Below, piece after piece: positions 56,969 through 64,000 of a stretch of 64,000 nt of DNA. The position numbers and the translations under genes were made by a program. Source of the DNA: a virus; the IMG/VR virus record IMGVR_UViG_3300042923_000281, positions 186,001 through 250,000 of that record, one strand, 5' to 3'. Position 1 is the stretch's first letter. Every line of letters starts with the position of its first letter. A model generated the notes under the pieces. The model had not been told where the DNA came from, did no database searches, and was given only the letters and a program-made list of their open reading frames with translations.

Positions 56969-58882
56969 TTAGAAGCTATTGCCGAAGCCAAAGCCGTTAC
57001 CAACGCTACCACGCAGCGAACGTGCGCCATCACCAGTCACGCGGCGGCTCGAGAGCATGCCGTGAGTGAGGTCACCACCGACGAAGTCACGGATGCGAGT
57101 GTTACCACGCAGGCGACGGTTGCCGAAGGTGTAGTGAGCCGAACGCTGGTCGATGTTGATTTTGCAATCAGCAACGGCCATGGCCAGCGCTTCGATGAAC
57201 TGCGGGTTGACGAACGCCAGGTCTACGTAACGAGCGAACTTGACGTTGCTCGCACCGAGAGCGCTGGTCAGTTGGTCGTACTGCTCGCTGACGCGGATTT
57301 CAACGTCCAGGTCAACGCGGTCGATCACGTCCTGATAACGCAGGGCAGACTCGCCTTCGTCATTCGGGTTGGTGGCCATCCAGCGCAGCAGGTCCCATTC
57401 ACGCAGATCGCGCTCGTTGCCCTTCTCGTCGATCCAGGTGCCAGTCAGGTAACGAGCACCGGACATTTGCAGCGGGGTTTCGACGCCCAGTTCACGGGCA
57501 CGGCGGGTGAAGTTGCCGTTGGTCAGACGGTCGGCGTAGTCGTACAGACGGCCGATGGCGTCCTTGTTGGCGCTGTCGTCAGTTGCAGCGTCGGACAGCA
57601 GGGAGGTGATCCAGCTGTTGTCGCCGCCTTCTTCGAGCTCGATAGCCCAGGCCAGGTTGTCGTCAACCAGGCTGAAGAAGTACTGAGCCCACTTGTGGGT
57701 GTCCAGCGACGCACGGTTGTCGAACTCGACCGGAGTCTTGTCCTGATCCGGGCCGAGGATGTTCAGCAGACCAGCGTCACGGTGGTCGATCTCACCACGA
57801 GCAACATCGCCCGGCAGGTAAGTCTGAGCCCACGCTTGGTCTTTGGAGATGACCGACGCACCAGCCAGAGCCAGCAACAGCAGCTCAGGGGTGATGCCGT
57901 TGGCGTTGGTGTCCATGCGGTTGATCACGTACATCGGAGTGAAGTACGGCTGATCACGGCGCTGGGTACGGGACCAACGATCTTGTTCGACCGGCGGGGT
58001 GTACATGATGCTGACGTAACCGCCCAGGTTGGCCAGGCCAACAGGGATGTTCTGGTCGCCTTTGCGCACGATGCCGGCAACGGTAACGGCCAGGTCGGAA
58101 CGACGCGGCAGACCGTCGGCGGTCATGACTTCACGGCCAGACAGGTCGACGTTGATTTCCAGAGTCGACTGCTTGCTCAGCCAGTCCAGCGAGAAGAACA
58201 GGTCAGGCTGGAACAGGTTGCTGTAGATCGCTGCCAGAGCGGCCTGGGCGTAGAACACGACCTGACGCACTTCGGTGTTTTCCGGATCGTTGAAGTCAAC
58301 CTTGTGGCTCACTACACGCCAGCCGGCACGCACGATTTCAACGCTACGGCGCTGGCCTTCGAACGCCTTCTTCGCGATTTCGTCAACCAGAGCCAGGTAG
58401 CTCTCGGTGATGTAGTCGGAAGCGATGATCGGCAGCGGGTAGGTGCGGTGGTTGATCTCGACGTTACGCACGGTGGCGTCGTCGGTCATGCTCGAGGACA
58501 GAGCCAGGGCGGAAACCAGAACCTTGACGGTGCCGTTGTCTTCGACCGGGTATGCCAGGATCACAGAGCTGATGCTCACGTTGTGCTCGGAAGCTTCCAG
58601 ACCCAGAACTTGGATCTTGGAGAGGTCGATCAGGCCGGCGCCTGCAACCTGACGCTCTGGATCGAACCAGTGCTTAACCGACTTAACAGCGTTGACCAGA
58701 ACTTCGCCGCTGATGCGACGGGACATCGGTGCGCCGAGCAGGCGGTTGATGTCCAGCAGACCGGCGGTGGTCGCTTGGGATTCACGAGCCGGGCGCTCAG
58801 CACGCTGCTCTTGGCGCGGAGCTTCGCGGGAGGTACGCTCGTTGCTCGAAGCGGAGTTGTCGATGTCGTCTTGTACAGCCAT
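56969..58882 (-). CDS. chmA: Chimallin, phage nucleus shell protein
   Basis: 637 residues, AAGGAG ribosome site. Length, a charged disordered N-terminal ~35 residues, the long two-domain body and a flexible C-terminus ending GNGFGFGNSF agree with chimallins (phiKZ gp54, 201phi2-1 gp105), whose tails join neighbouring tetramers in the shell. It is followed by the polymerase beta-prime N gene in the same order as in phiKZ. The protein forms the lattice that separates phage DNA from cytoplasmic nucleases. A TACATTAT box with flanking inverted repeat and a 72-nt leader precede it, consistent with strong early expression. Confidence 0.85.
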   Translation of the reverse strand: MAVQDDIDNSASSNERTSREAPRQEQRAERPARESQATTAGLLDINRLLGAPMSRRISGEVLVNAVKSVKHWFDPERQVAGAGLIDLSKIQVLGLEASEHNVSISSVILAYPVEDNGTVKVLVSALALSSSMTDDATVRNVEINHRTYPLPIIASDYITESYLALVDEIAKKAFEGQRRSVEIVRAGWRVVSHKVDFNDPENTEVRQVVFYAQAALAAIYSNLFQPDLFFSLDWLSKQSTLEINVDLSGREVMTADGLPRRSDLAVTVAGIVRKGDQNIPVGLANLGGYVSIMYTPPVEQDRWSRTQRRDQPYFTPMYVINRMDTNANGITPELLLLALAGASVISKDQAWAQTYLPGDVARGEIDHRDAGLLNILGPDQDKTPVEFDNRASLDTHKWAQYFFSLVDDNLAWAIELEEGGDNSWITSLLSDAATDDSANKDAIGRLYDYADRLTNGNFTRRARELGVETPLQMSGARYLTGTWIDEKGNERDLREWDLLRWMATNPNDEGESALRYQDVIDRVDLDVEIRVSEQYDQLTSALGASNVKFARYVDLAFVNPQFIEALAMAVADCKINIDQRSAHYTFGNRRLRGNTRIRDFVGGDLTHGMLSSRRVTGDGARSLRGSVGNGFGFGNSF

Positions 58883-58920
58883 GGTGTGACTCCTTGGTAT
58901 ATAACGTTACTAGGCCTAGT

Positions 58921-58977
58921 GAACTTCGAAGCTTGGCTTCTGTATTCATGTTTATAATGTAGCACCGTACGAAGTTC
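58921..58977. repeat. Inverted repeat flanking the chmA promoter box
   Basis: gaacttcg at 58921-58928 and cgaagttc at 58970-58977, 8 bp perfect, on either side of the box at 58954-58961. It could be an operator or a transcript hairpin. Confidence 0.4.
58954..58961 (-). promoter_or_regulatory. Promoter-like box TACATTAT (chmA)
   Basis: Context GGTGCTACATTATAAACA, 72 nt upstream of the chimallin start. Confidence 0.65.
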
Positions 58978-59209
58978 GAATGGAATCCGCGCAGAGAGCC
59001 TCATTATGATTCGGCCAGGGGGTTTAAATTTACGTGCGATCTTTCCAGGAAAAGGAAATACCCTCCTCTTGTACTGGGCTGTTAACCCAGTCGGAGCAGA
59101 TCTCCTATAGCATATGCACTCTCAGGTTATTTTTTACGATTCCACTCGCACCACCTCGGTAAGAAGATCCGGCTATCCTTTGAGACTTACCCGCCAATGG
59201 ACCATCGCC

Positions 59210-60349
59210 ATGTACCAACTGTTCAACACCGAGTCCAGGATCAAACAGACCAACATCGCTACGTTTGGCCTGGACTACGTTAAGCGCGAACTGATGAACG
59301 TACAGGTGAACCGCTATAAACAGCTTCGGGCTTTGAACCCGGGGTACCTGAAGAGCGACCACCTGCTACAGAAGATCCTGGGCATGATCGACATCCCTTT
59401 CGATGGCGACCTACCCGACTACTATCTCCGTGTCTCCAGCATCGTCGACCGGCTTGCTGGTCAGATGGGCTTTTGCACCGCCGGCCACCACGGGCGGGTC
59501 AGGAACCACAGCCACTTCTACGGCAAAGGGGTGAATGAAGTCATCATCGCGATTGCAGACGATGAAGTCACTCCGGCCCAGATCTGGTTTAACTGGCGGA
59601 ATATGAGCCCTGTGAGGGTACTCTCACATCCTATCATGGGATGTGGTATTATTGAACTGGATGGGACCAACGACATCAAGGGATTGCCTTACGGCGCCAC
59701 CGCGGTGATCGAGATCAACATCCCGTTGCTGGCTTGTCAGTATCACTTGTGGCGGGTGGCTGTACGTGGCTTAGCTCCAGAGGGCTTTGCCTTCCCAGTC
59801 AGTCACTTCCTCACCCAGATCGTCATCCCCAACCTCCTCCCCAGTCACTTGGACGTGGCGGTGGGCAATACCCTGCACTCCTTGATTGGCGGACAAGGTT
59901 ACGTGAAGGTTGAGAGTGACATGCCGTTCTACACGGCTGACTTGTACCCTCGGTTGGAGAAAGGCCTGCAAGAGCTCGCTACACGCTTCTGCAACCAGAC
60001 CCTCTACTACCGTGACATCTTGTCCAACGTGCCTGTCTTTGGCAACGACACGCTGCTCCAGACGGTACGGATGCCCGACATCGCCTACACCAACCAAGCA
60101 ATCTGGGCCTTGACCATGGCCAGGCTCCCGGTGGTAGCGATGCTGCTGAAGTTCGACCAGTTGGCCAAGAACGTCAAGAACGACGCTGACCGGAACCGGA
60201 TTCGTCGTAGCCTCAGTGAAGCAGACAGTGGTAAGTACCTGACGAACCAGATCCCTTCCGATGTTGCAGCAGGGATTGCGAACTTCATTGCTACTAATGT
60301 CACGCCGTTACTGAACAGCTCGCCCCAAGCAGCAGAACAAACCCTGTAA
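59210..60349 (+). CDS. Unknown protein divergent from chimallin
   Basis: 379 residues from the ATG at 59210 (MYQLFNTES). The frame is open to 59114, but the extra 32 residues look unlike the rest and neither start has a good ribosome site, so the start is uncertain. No motif recognised; a central MGFCTAGHHGRVRNHSHF patch is histidine-rich. It ends in a shared palindrome terminator. Its position beside chimallin suggests an early or middle role. Confidence 0.65.
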   Translation: MYQLFNTESRIKQTNIATFGLDYVKRELMNVQVNRYKQLRALNPGYLKSDHLLQKILGMIDIPFDGDLPDYYLRVSSIVDRLAGQMGFCTAGHHGRVRNHSHFYGKGVNEVIIAIADDEVTPAQIWFNWRNMSPVRVLSHPIMGCGIIELDGTNDIKGLPYGATAVIEINIPLLACQYHLWRVAVRGLAPEGFAFPVSHFLTQIVIPNLLPSHLDVAVGNTLHSLIGGQGYVKVESDMPFYTADLYPRLEKGLQELATRFCNQTLYYRDILSNVPVFGNDTLLQTVRMPDIAYTNQAIWALTMARLPVVAMLLKFDQLAKNVKNDADRNRIRRSLSEADSGKYLTNQIPSDVAAGIANFIATNVTPLLNSSPQAAEQTL

Positions 60350-60350
60350 A

Positions 60351-60380
60351 CATAGAGAGGAGCCTAGGCTCCTCTCTATG
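60351..60380. terminator. Bidirectional terminator
   Basis: A perfect 30-nt palindrome (catagagaggagcct and its complement) between the stops at 60349 and 60386. Confidence 0.75.
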
Positions 60381-60385
60381 CCGTG

Positions 60386-60964
60386 TCAGTCAAACAAACG
60401 ATCAATGGAAAGGCTGGTCATGATGGGCAATGAAGCAATGTGCACACTCCGAGGTTGTACGAAAGCCTCAGGCATGGGCAGCAGCCCTGGGATCACCCGA
60501 CGAATCACGGTACCATCAGGCAGAACGCGGGTGAGTGGTTCAGACTCACGTTCCTTGGCCCATTGCTCCGCCTGTAAGCGCGCCTGAGCCTGCCGGACAG
60601 CTTTGTCCACCACACGTTGCGCTTGGGCCTCAGGAGCCATCATACCGGCTTGGAAGAGCGCCTGTAGAGGAGTCTCGTAGACGGTACCGCTGCGGTGGGT
60701 GAAGTCCTGCTTGAACGTTACGTCATCACGGAAGGTCACCATCCCATGAGGCCAGACGATCAACCAATGCCCGCCTTCTGGCTTGAAGAGTGCCATCATC
60801 TCAGGGTCGATCTGATGACGCTCTTTTGGGTTGAAGCCGTACGCCATGTACGACGGTTCATCGCCGAACATCCAATCCGTACGGTCAACCCGCTGGATCT
60901 GGAACGCATGCACCTTAGACCACGGTGTGATTCTAAGGGTTGAGACGGTCTCGTTGGGCTTCAT
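60386..60964 (-). CDS. Unknown protein
   Basis: 192 residues, GAGGAG ribosome site. A long glutamine/alanine-rich helix (AQAQRVVDKAVRQAQARLQA) occupies the middle. It overlaps the upstream gene by 32 nt, so they are co-translated. No motif. Confidence 0.65.
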   Translation of the reverse strand: MKPNETVSTLRITPWSKVHAFQIQRVDRTDWMFGDEPSYMAYGFNPKERHQIDPEMMALFKPEGGHWLIVWPHGMVTFRDDVTFKQDFTHRSGTVYETPLQALFQAGMMAPEAQAQRVVDKAVRQAQARLQAEQWAKERESEPLTRVLPDGTVIRRVIPGLLPMPEAFVQPRSVHIASLPIMTSLSIDRLFD

Positions 60965-61283
60965 CGGCGCTCCTCAAAGCTCTTAGGGTTTCAGTCAGCA
61001 ACTTAGCCACCGGGACACTCAAGCCCGTGTGGCGACGGATCGCTGTCTCTGCCAGTACGTACACCGATACACCGCTGATAACAGACTGCGTGACAGCCAC
61101 ATCCATCAGTTCAGCGAATACTTCAGCCACACACCGAGGTTTGAACGGCTCGGCAATGAGGGCTGAGGTGACGCAGTGTGCGCTGTAGTCGCCGGTGAGA
61201 TCGCCCCAAGTGGTCAACAATTGGGGCTTTCTCTCAGGGAACTTGAGGATCTTGCACTCAGTCGGCAAGCCAGTCCTCTCCAT
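60933..61283 (-). CDS. Unknown small protein overlapping the polymerase gene end
   Basis: 116 residues from the ATG at 61283 (MERTGLPTE), preceded by GAAGAAG; an ATG one codon earlier is equally possible. The longer frame lies inside the polymerase gene and is rejected. It overlaps the polymerase stop by 26 nt. No motif recognised. Confidence 0.6.
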   Translation of the reverse strand: MERTGLPTECKILKFPERKPQLLTTWGDLTGDYSAHCVTSALIAEPFKPRCVAEVFAELMDVAVTQSVISGVSVYVLAETAIRRHTGLSVPVAKLLTETLRALRSADEAQRDRLNP

Positions 61284-63549
61284 CATCTTCTTCGTACTCC
61301 TCATCGTCATCCTCGTCGATCTTGAGGATGATACTGTTTGCGTCTGTTGGGTCAGGTTGCAGGTTGACTTCGCCACGTGGGGTGTAGATGTCGCTGATCA
61401 AGCGGACGTACTTGCTGTCCACTTGGAAGATCCCCAGCGTCTCGAGGATCATGTAGAAGGACTCCAGGATCTCGTAGGTGAGACGACGGACGTCGATCAT
61501 GGCCATGACCTCGTCTGGCATCCCGATGCCCGAGAGGATCGACAGAGGCAGCATGAGCGTGCCCATCTTGTCCTTGCCAGCCCGTTGGCAGTACTCGCGC
61601 AGACGTTCACCCATGTCCTTGTCCGTCTTGTCCACGTGAGCCATCCAGTCCTGCATGTCGGTCTTGTTATTGATCGCCAGCGGAACCTTAATCACGGAGA
61701 AGGGTGGGCTTTCTACATGGCCGTACTTCGGTGCAAAGACGTGCTCCCAGAAGTGATAGTGACGGTAGTTCGTCTTCTCACGGAACGGGTCTTCCTTGTT
61801 CATGTTCGGGTACGATTCCTGAACCTGTGCAGACTTCAGGTAACGGTGTTCCCCGGACTTGATCGAGGTGTAGATGTCTTGCTCCAAACGCCACACCAGC
61901 AGGTACAGCTCTTCCAACGTGAACTGACGGTTCTCATCCGCGCGGGTCATGACTTCCTTCATGAACGCCTTGGCCTGCTTGATGATTGCTACCGGTACAG
62001 TGGAGGAACGCAGGGCTACGCCTTTGATCTCCATCTCGTAGTCACGGTACACACGGCCTTCACGAGCACTCATGAACGCGTAGTAGTGCTTCGCCCGGCT
62101 GGTCAAGGTAAAGACTGGGAAGGCGTACTCGTTCTTCATGGTCAGACGGTGCAGGTCTTCCTGAATCACCCCCATGTTTGCCGAGAGCTTCGCCAGTACG
62201 TGCACGATACATTGGCAAGCCACGTACGTCGTGGTGTACCAGATCCCGTCACCTTCACGGCTACGCACGTCACTGCCGGTGTACCACGTTACCCACTCTT
62301 GGGTGGTGAAGATCGTGGAGTCGGTGTCAGACGCCAGTACCACACGGCGCAAGATGCCCTTGACGTTTGCCACGGTTGGAGCCAACAGCACAGGCGTGAG
62401 GAACACACGGATGAACTGGAAGTAGTCCTGCAAGGTGTTCTGGATGTTCGCTGAGCTCTTGGCAACCAAGGCCAGCTCTGCGGTCATCCCTTTCTCCTTC
62501 ATGGAGTCAAAGTCTTCACCACGGGTGATGTCAGCGTTGAGGTACGTGGCCAACATCTTGGTGTCGTCATCGAACTTCTTGCTGCGCAGCATCTCGAAAC
62601 CGTCTTCCACTTCCATGGAGTCGTTACGAGGCTCGTGCTTGATGATGCGGTCCATGAACCCACGGACAAACCCATCGTTCAGCTGAGCAATGTGGTACAG
62701 GTCGCCCGTGTACATCACAATGGCCCGTTCCAGCGGGGTCAGCTTCTCAAGCAGATCAACGATCTTCTGGAAGTTAGCCTCGTTGCGCCAGTACAGGTCG
62801 GTCGAACGCTTGATGCACGCTGCGGCTTGCTCGGTGGTTGGGTACACGAAGCCGCAGTTGTCCATGGCCTGACGGAACTCCTCGTGCGGTTGGCTCTTCA
62901 CCAGCGCGAGGATATTCGCTATCGTTATCTTGGGGGACCAATAGTGTCTTGATCCCGCCAAGAGCTTCTCGTTACTGGCGTTACCGTAACCGGTGGCCGA
63001 ACGGCACATGGAGGTCAGGCTGGAGTGGCCCGATTTGACGTACAGGATGTTGCCGGTGAAGCCGTGCATGCCAGACAGCGAGTTAATCGCGATCTTCTTG
63101 GCGTTCTGCTCGGCGTCCTTGATCTTCTCAAGGGTCTCGTCCCCTGCTACCTGAGCAAGGAACATCTCGTTCTTGGCTTTCTTACGACCTGCGATACCCG
63201 ATTCAACGAACTTGGCCGAAGGGGACTTCAACACCTTCGGGTTCTCGTAGCACACCATCGATGGACTGATGATGCGGTTGCTCTCGGTCACCGTCTTGAC
63301 GTAGCTGAGCAGGGTCATTTCAGTCTTGACCCGGTTGCCCGGTGATTCTTGTTTCAGGACCAGCATGTTCGGATCACGAAGCGGGTACTTCCCACCTCGG
63401 GAGAGTGTACGCTTCAGGAAAGCCAAGCATTTGTCTTCTGGCTGACCGGTCATCCGATGCAGGTAATGGGTATTCTGTTCGAAGTACCCCTTTAGCAGAT
63501 CGAGGTCACGGACATAGGCTTCCTTCGGAAGTACAAACGGATTTTCCAT
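61258..63549 (-). CDS. Family B DNA polymerase, C-terminal half: fingers, palm motif C, thumb
   Basis: 763 residues from the ATG at 63549, with AAGGG 9 nt upstream; the ATG at 63600 lies inside a terminator stem and is rejected. KKIAINSLSGMHG (K152, N156, S157) is motif B (K-x3-N-S-x-Y-G), LASDTDST (D408, D410) is motif C, and AKHYYAF then KGVALRSSTVP match the K-x-Y and R-S-S-T-P segments of RB69-type thumbs. There is no exonuclease and no motif A, both of which are in the gene at 13816. The tail is very acidic (DEDDDEEYEEDDGED). Confidence 0.87.
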   Translation of the reverse strand: MENPFVLPKEAYVRDLDLLKGYFEQNTHYLHRMTGQPEDKCLAFLKRTLSRGGKYPLRDPNMLVLKQESPGNRVKTEMTLLSYVKTVTESNRIISPSMVCYENPKVLKSPSAKFVESGIAGRKKAKNEMFLAQVAGDETLEKIKDAEQNAKKIAINSLSGMHGFTGNILYVKSGHSSLTSMCRSATGYGNASNEKLLAGSRHYWSPKITIANILALVKSQPHEEFRQAMDNCGFVYPTTEQAAACIKRSTDLYWRNEANFQKIVDLLEKLTPLERAIVMYTGDLYHIAQLNDGFVRGFMDRIIKHEPRNDSMEVEDGFEMLRSKKFDDDTKMLATYLNADITRGEDFDSMKEKGMTAELALVAKSSANIQNTLQDYFQFIRVFLTPVLLAPTVANVKGILRRVVLASDTDSTIFTTQEWVTWYTGSDVRSREGDGIWYTTTYVACQCIVHVLAKLSANMGVIQEDLHRLTMKNEYAFPVFTLTSRAKHYYAFMSAREGRVYRDYEMEIKGVALRSSTVPVAIIKQAKAFMKEVMTRADENRQFTLEELYLLVWRLEQDIYTSIKSGEHRYLKSAQVQESYPNMNKEDPFREKTNYRHYHFWEHVFAPKYGHVESPPFSVIKVPLAINNKTDMQDWMAHVDKTDKDMGERLREYCQRAGKDKMGTLMLPLSILSGIGMPDEVMAMIDVRRLTYEILESFYMILETLGIFQVDSKYVRLISDIYTPRGEVNLQPDPTDANSIILKIDEDDDEEYEEDDGEDWLAD

Positions 63550-63584
63550 CAGTTGGGCCCTTGATACGGCAAAAGAAAAAGAAA

Positions 63585-63616
63585 GGGAGGAGTAGCTCAT
63601 AGTAGAGTACCCCTCC
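63585..63616 (-). terminator. Terminator after the right-edge gene
   Basis: An imperfect stem (ggagggg... with ...ctcctcc) followed on the minus strand by TTTCTTTTTCTTTTG, just beyond the stop at 63621. Confidence 0.65.
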
Positions 63617-63620
63617 GTTT

Positions 63621-64000
63621 TTATTCACTGAAATTCACGAACGTGTAAATGACAGTGTCTTCTTCTCGCATCGGTACAACCTCGGTGAGAATGAAGCCAT
63701 CTTCCTGCGCTTGGATAAGCCGCAACGTGTCAATGCCATGGGGCTTGATGCCGTTGTTGTGGAAGTTGACCACCTCCTCGAGGAAGTCCTGTGCAACAGC
63801 ATCCTCGAACGTGTTGTAGATGTCGTCCATGTGGGACTCTGTCACGTCCGTCTCACCATTCTCCTCACGGATCATGATGTCCACGTGAAGGGCAAGGGAG
63901 CACATGGCGAACATGTTCTCTTTAAGCTCTTCGGACAGGTGGTGCTTGTGGACGACCTTGTCGACCGCGTCGAGGAAGTCGCCGTAGACCGCGAAGAAGT
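63621..64000 (-). CDS. Unknown protein, partial (5' end outside window)
   Basis: The frame is open to the right edge with no obvious start: sequence upstream of the internal ATG at 63914 continues as coding (for example KVVHKHHLSEELKEN). At least 126 residues, acidic and helical. No motif recognised. Confidence 0.6.
   Translation of the reverse strand, partial: FFAVYGDFLDAVDKVVHKHHLSEELKENMFAMCSLALHVDIMIREENGETDVTESHMDDIYNTFEDAVAQDFLEEVVNFHNNGIKPHGIDTLRLIQAQEDGFILTEVVPMREEDTVIYTFVNFSE

Larger units (their letters stand above)
58883..59209. other. Divergent regulatory region between chmA and 59210
   Basis: 327 nt without a gene. It holds the chmA promoter-like box, an inverted repeat around it, a possible rightward CTCATTAT box (59000-59007) and a ctggg/cccag hairpin near 59078-59094. 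Confidence 0.6.

Noticed and set aside
57062-58957. 631-codon plus-strand frame across chimallin
   Set aside because: Exactly antisense to a confidently identified gene with its own ribosome site; composition is that of a reverse-frame shadow.
63550-63600. Upstream ATG at 63600 as start of the polymerase C-terminal half
   Set aside because: It has a GGAGGGG sequence, but that belongs to a terminator stem of the preceding gene; the ATG at 63549 has its own AAGGG.
1-64000. Integrase, transposase or other mobile element besides the homing endonuclease
   Set aside because: No such motifs, target-site duplications or terminal repeats of insertion elements were seen.

Overview
The window is part of a nucleus-forming, phiKZ-like jumbo bacteriophage genome (Chimalliviridae type). 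The evidence is a chimallin-type shell protein (56969-58882), three large pieces of the non-virion multisubunit RNA polymerase (39560-41662, 41900-44134, 55427-56890) plus a candidate for its fifth subunit, one piece of a second, probably virion, RNA polymerase (29456-30802), and a cluster of head proteins with S/A-x-E prohead-protease sites. Gene order, read right to left, matches my recollection of phiKZ gp54 to gp80 and the inner-body genes beyond. The host is probably a Pseudomonas-like gammaproteobacterium, but nothing here proves it. I see no integrase, IS element or CRISPR array.

Layout. 1-13.7 kb holds virion genes: inner-body candidates on the minus strand, two large plus-strand structural genes, and an M48-like metallopeptidase with its own apparent maturation site. 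13.8-15.5 kb encodes the exonuclease half of a family B DNA polymerase. 15.6-21.4 kb is a run of small unknown genes including three membrane proteins. 21.4-22.7 kb has no protein genes and holds four normal tRNAs, two interrupted tRNA-like genes and at least four other compact RNAs closed by long perfect stems. 22.7-26 kb carries a CX5R phosphatase, a macrodomain protein and unknown genes. 26-34 kb returns to virion-type genes, including the second polymerase subunit and a large repeat protein. 33.8-39.4 kb has an HD hydrolase, unknown genes and an SF2 helicase. 39.5-58.9 kb is the nucleus and transcription block: RNA polymerase subunits, candidates for the RNA-binding protein ChmC and the import factor PicA/Imp1, a homing endonuclease, an SSB-like protein, an SbcD-like nuclease and chimallin. 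59-64 kb contains a plus-strand gene, small unknown genes and the second half of the DNA polymerase.

How it fits together. The virion polymerase would transcribe early genes, chimallin would enclose the genome, replication (split PolB, helicase, SSB, SbcD-like nuclease) and non-virion transcription would run inside, and the late head genes would be matured by a protease encoded elsewhere. A repeated TACATTAT-like box lies 26-72 nt upstream of eight minus-strand non-structural genes and I did not see it upstream of the structural genes, so it is probably a promoter class. Many operons end in stems capped by a UUCG loop. Long ORFs antisense to real genes are frequent and were treated as shadows.
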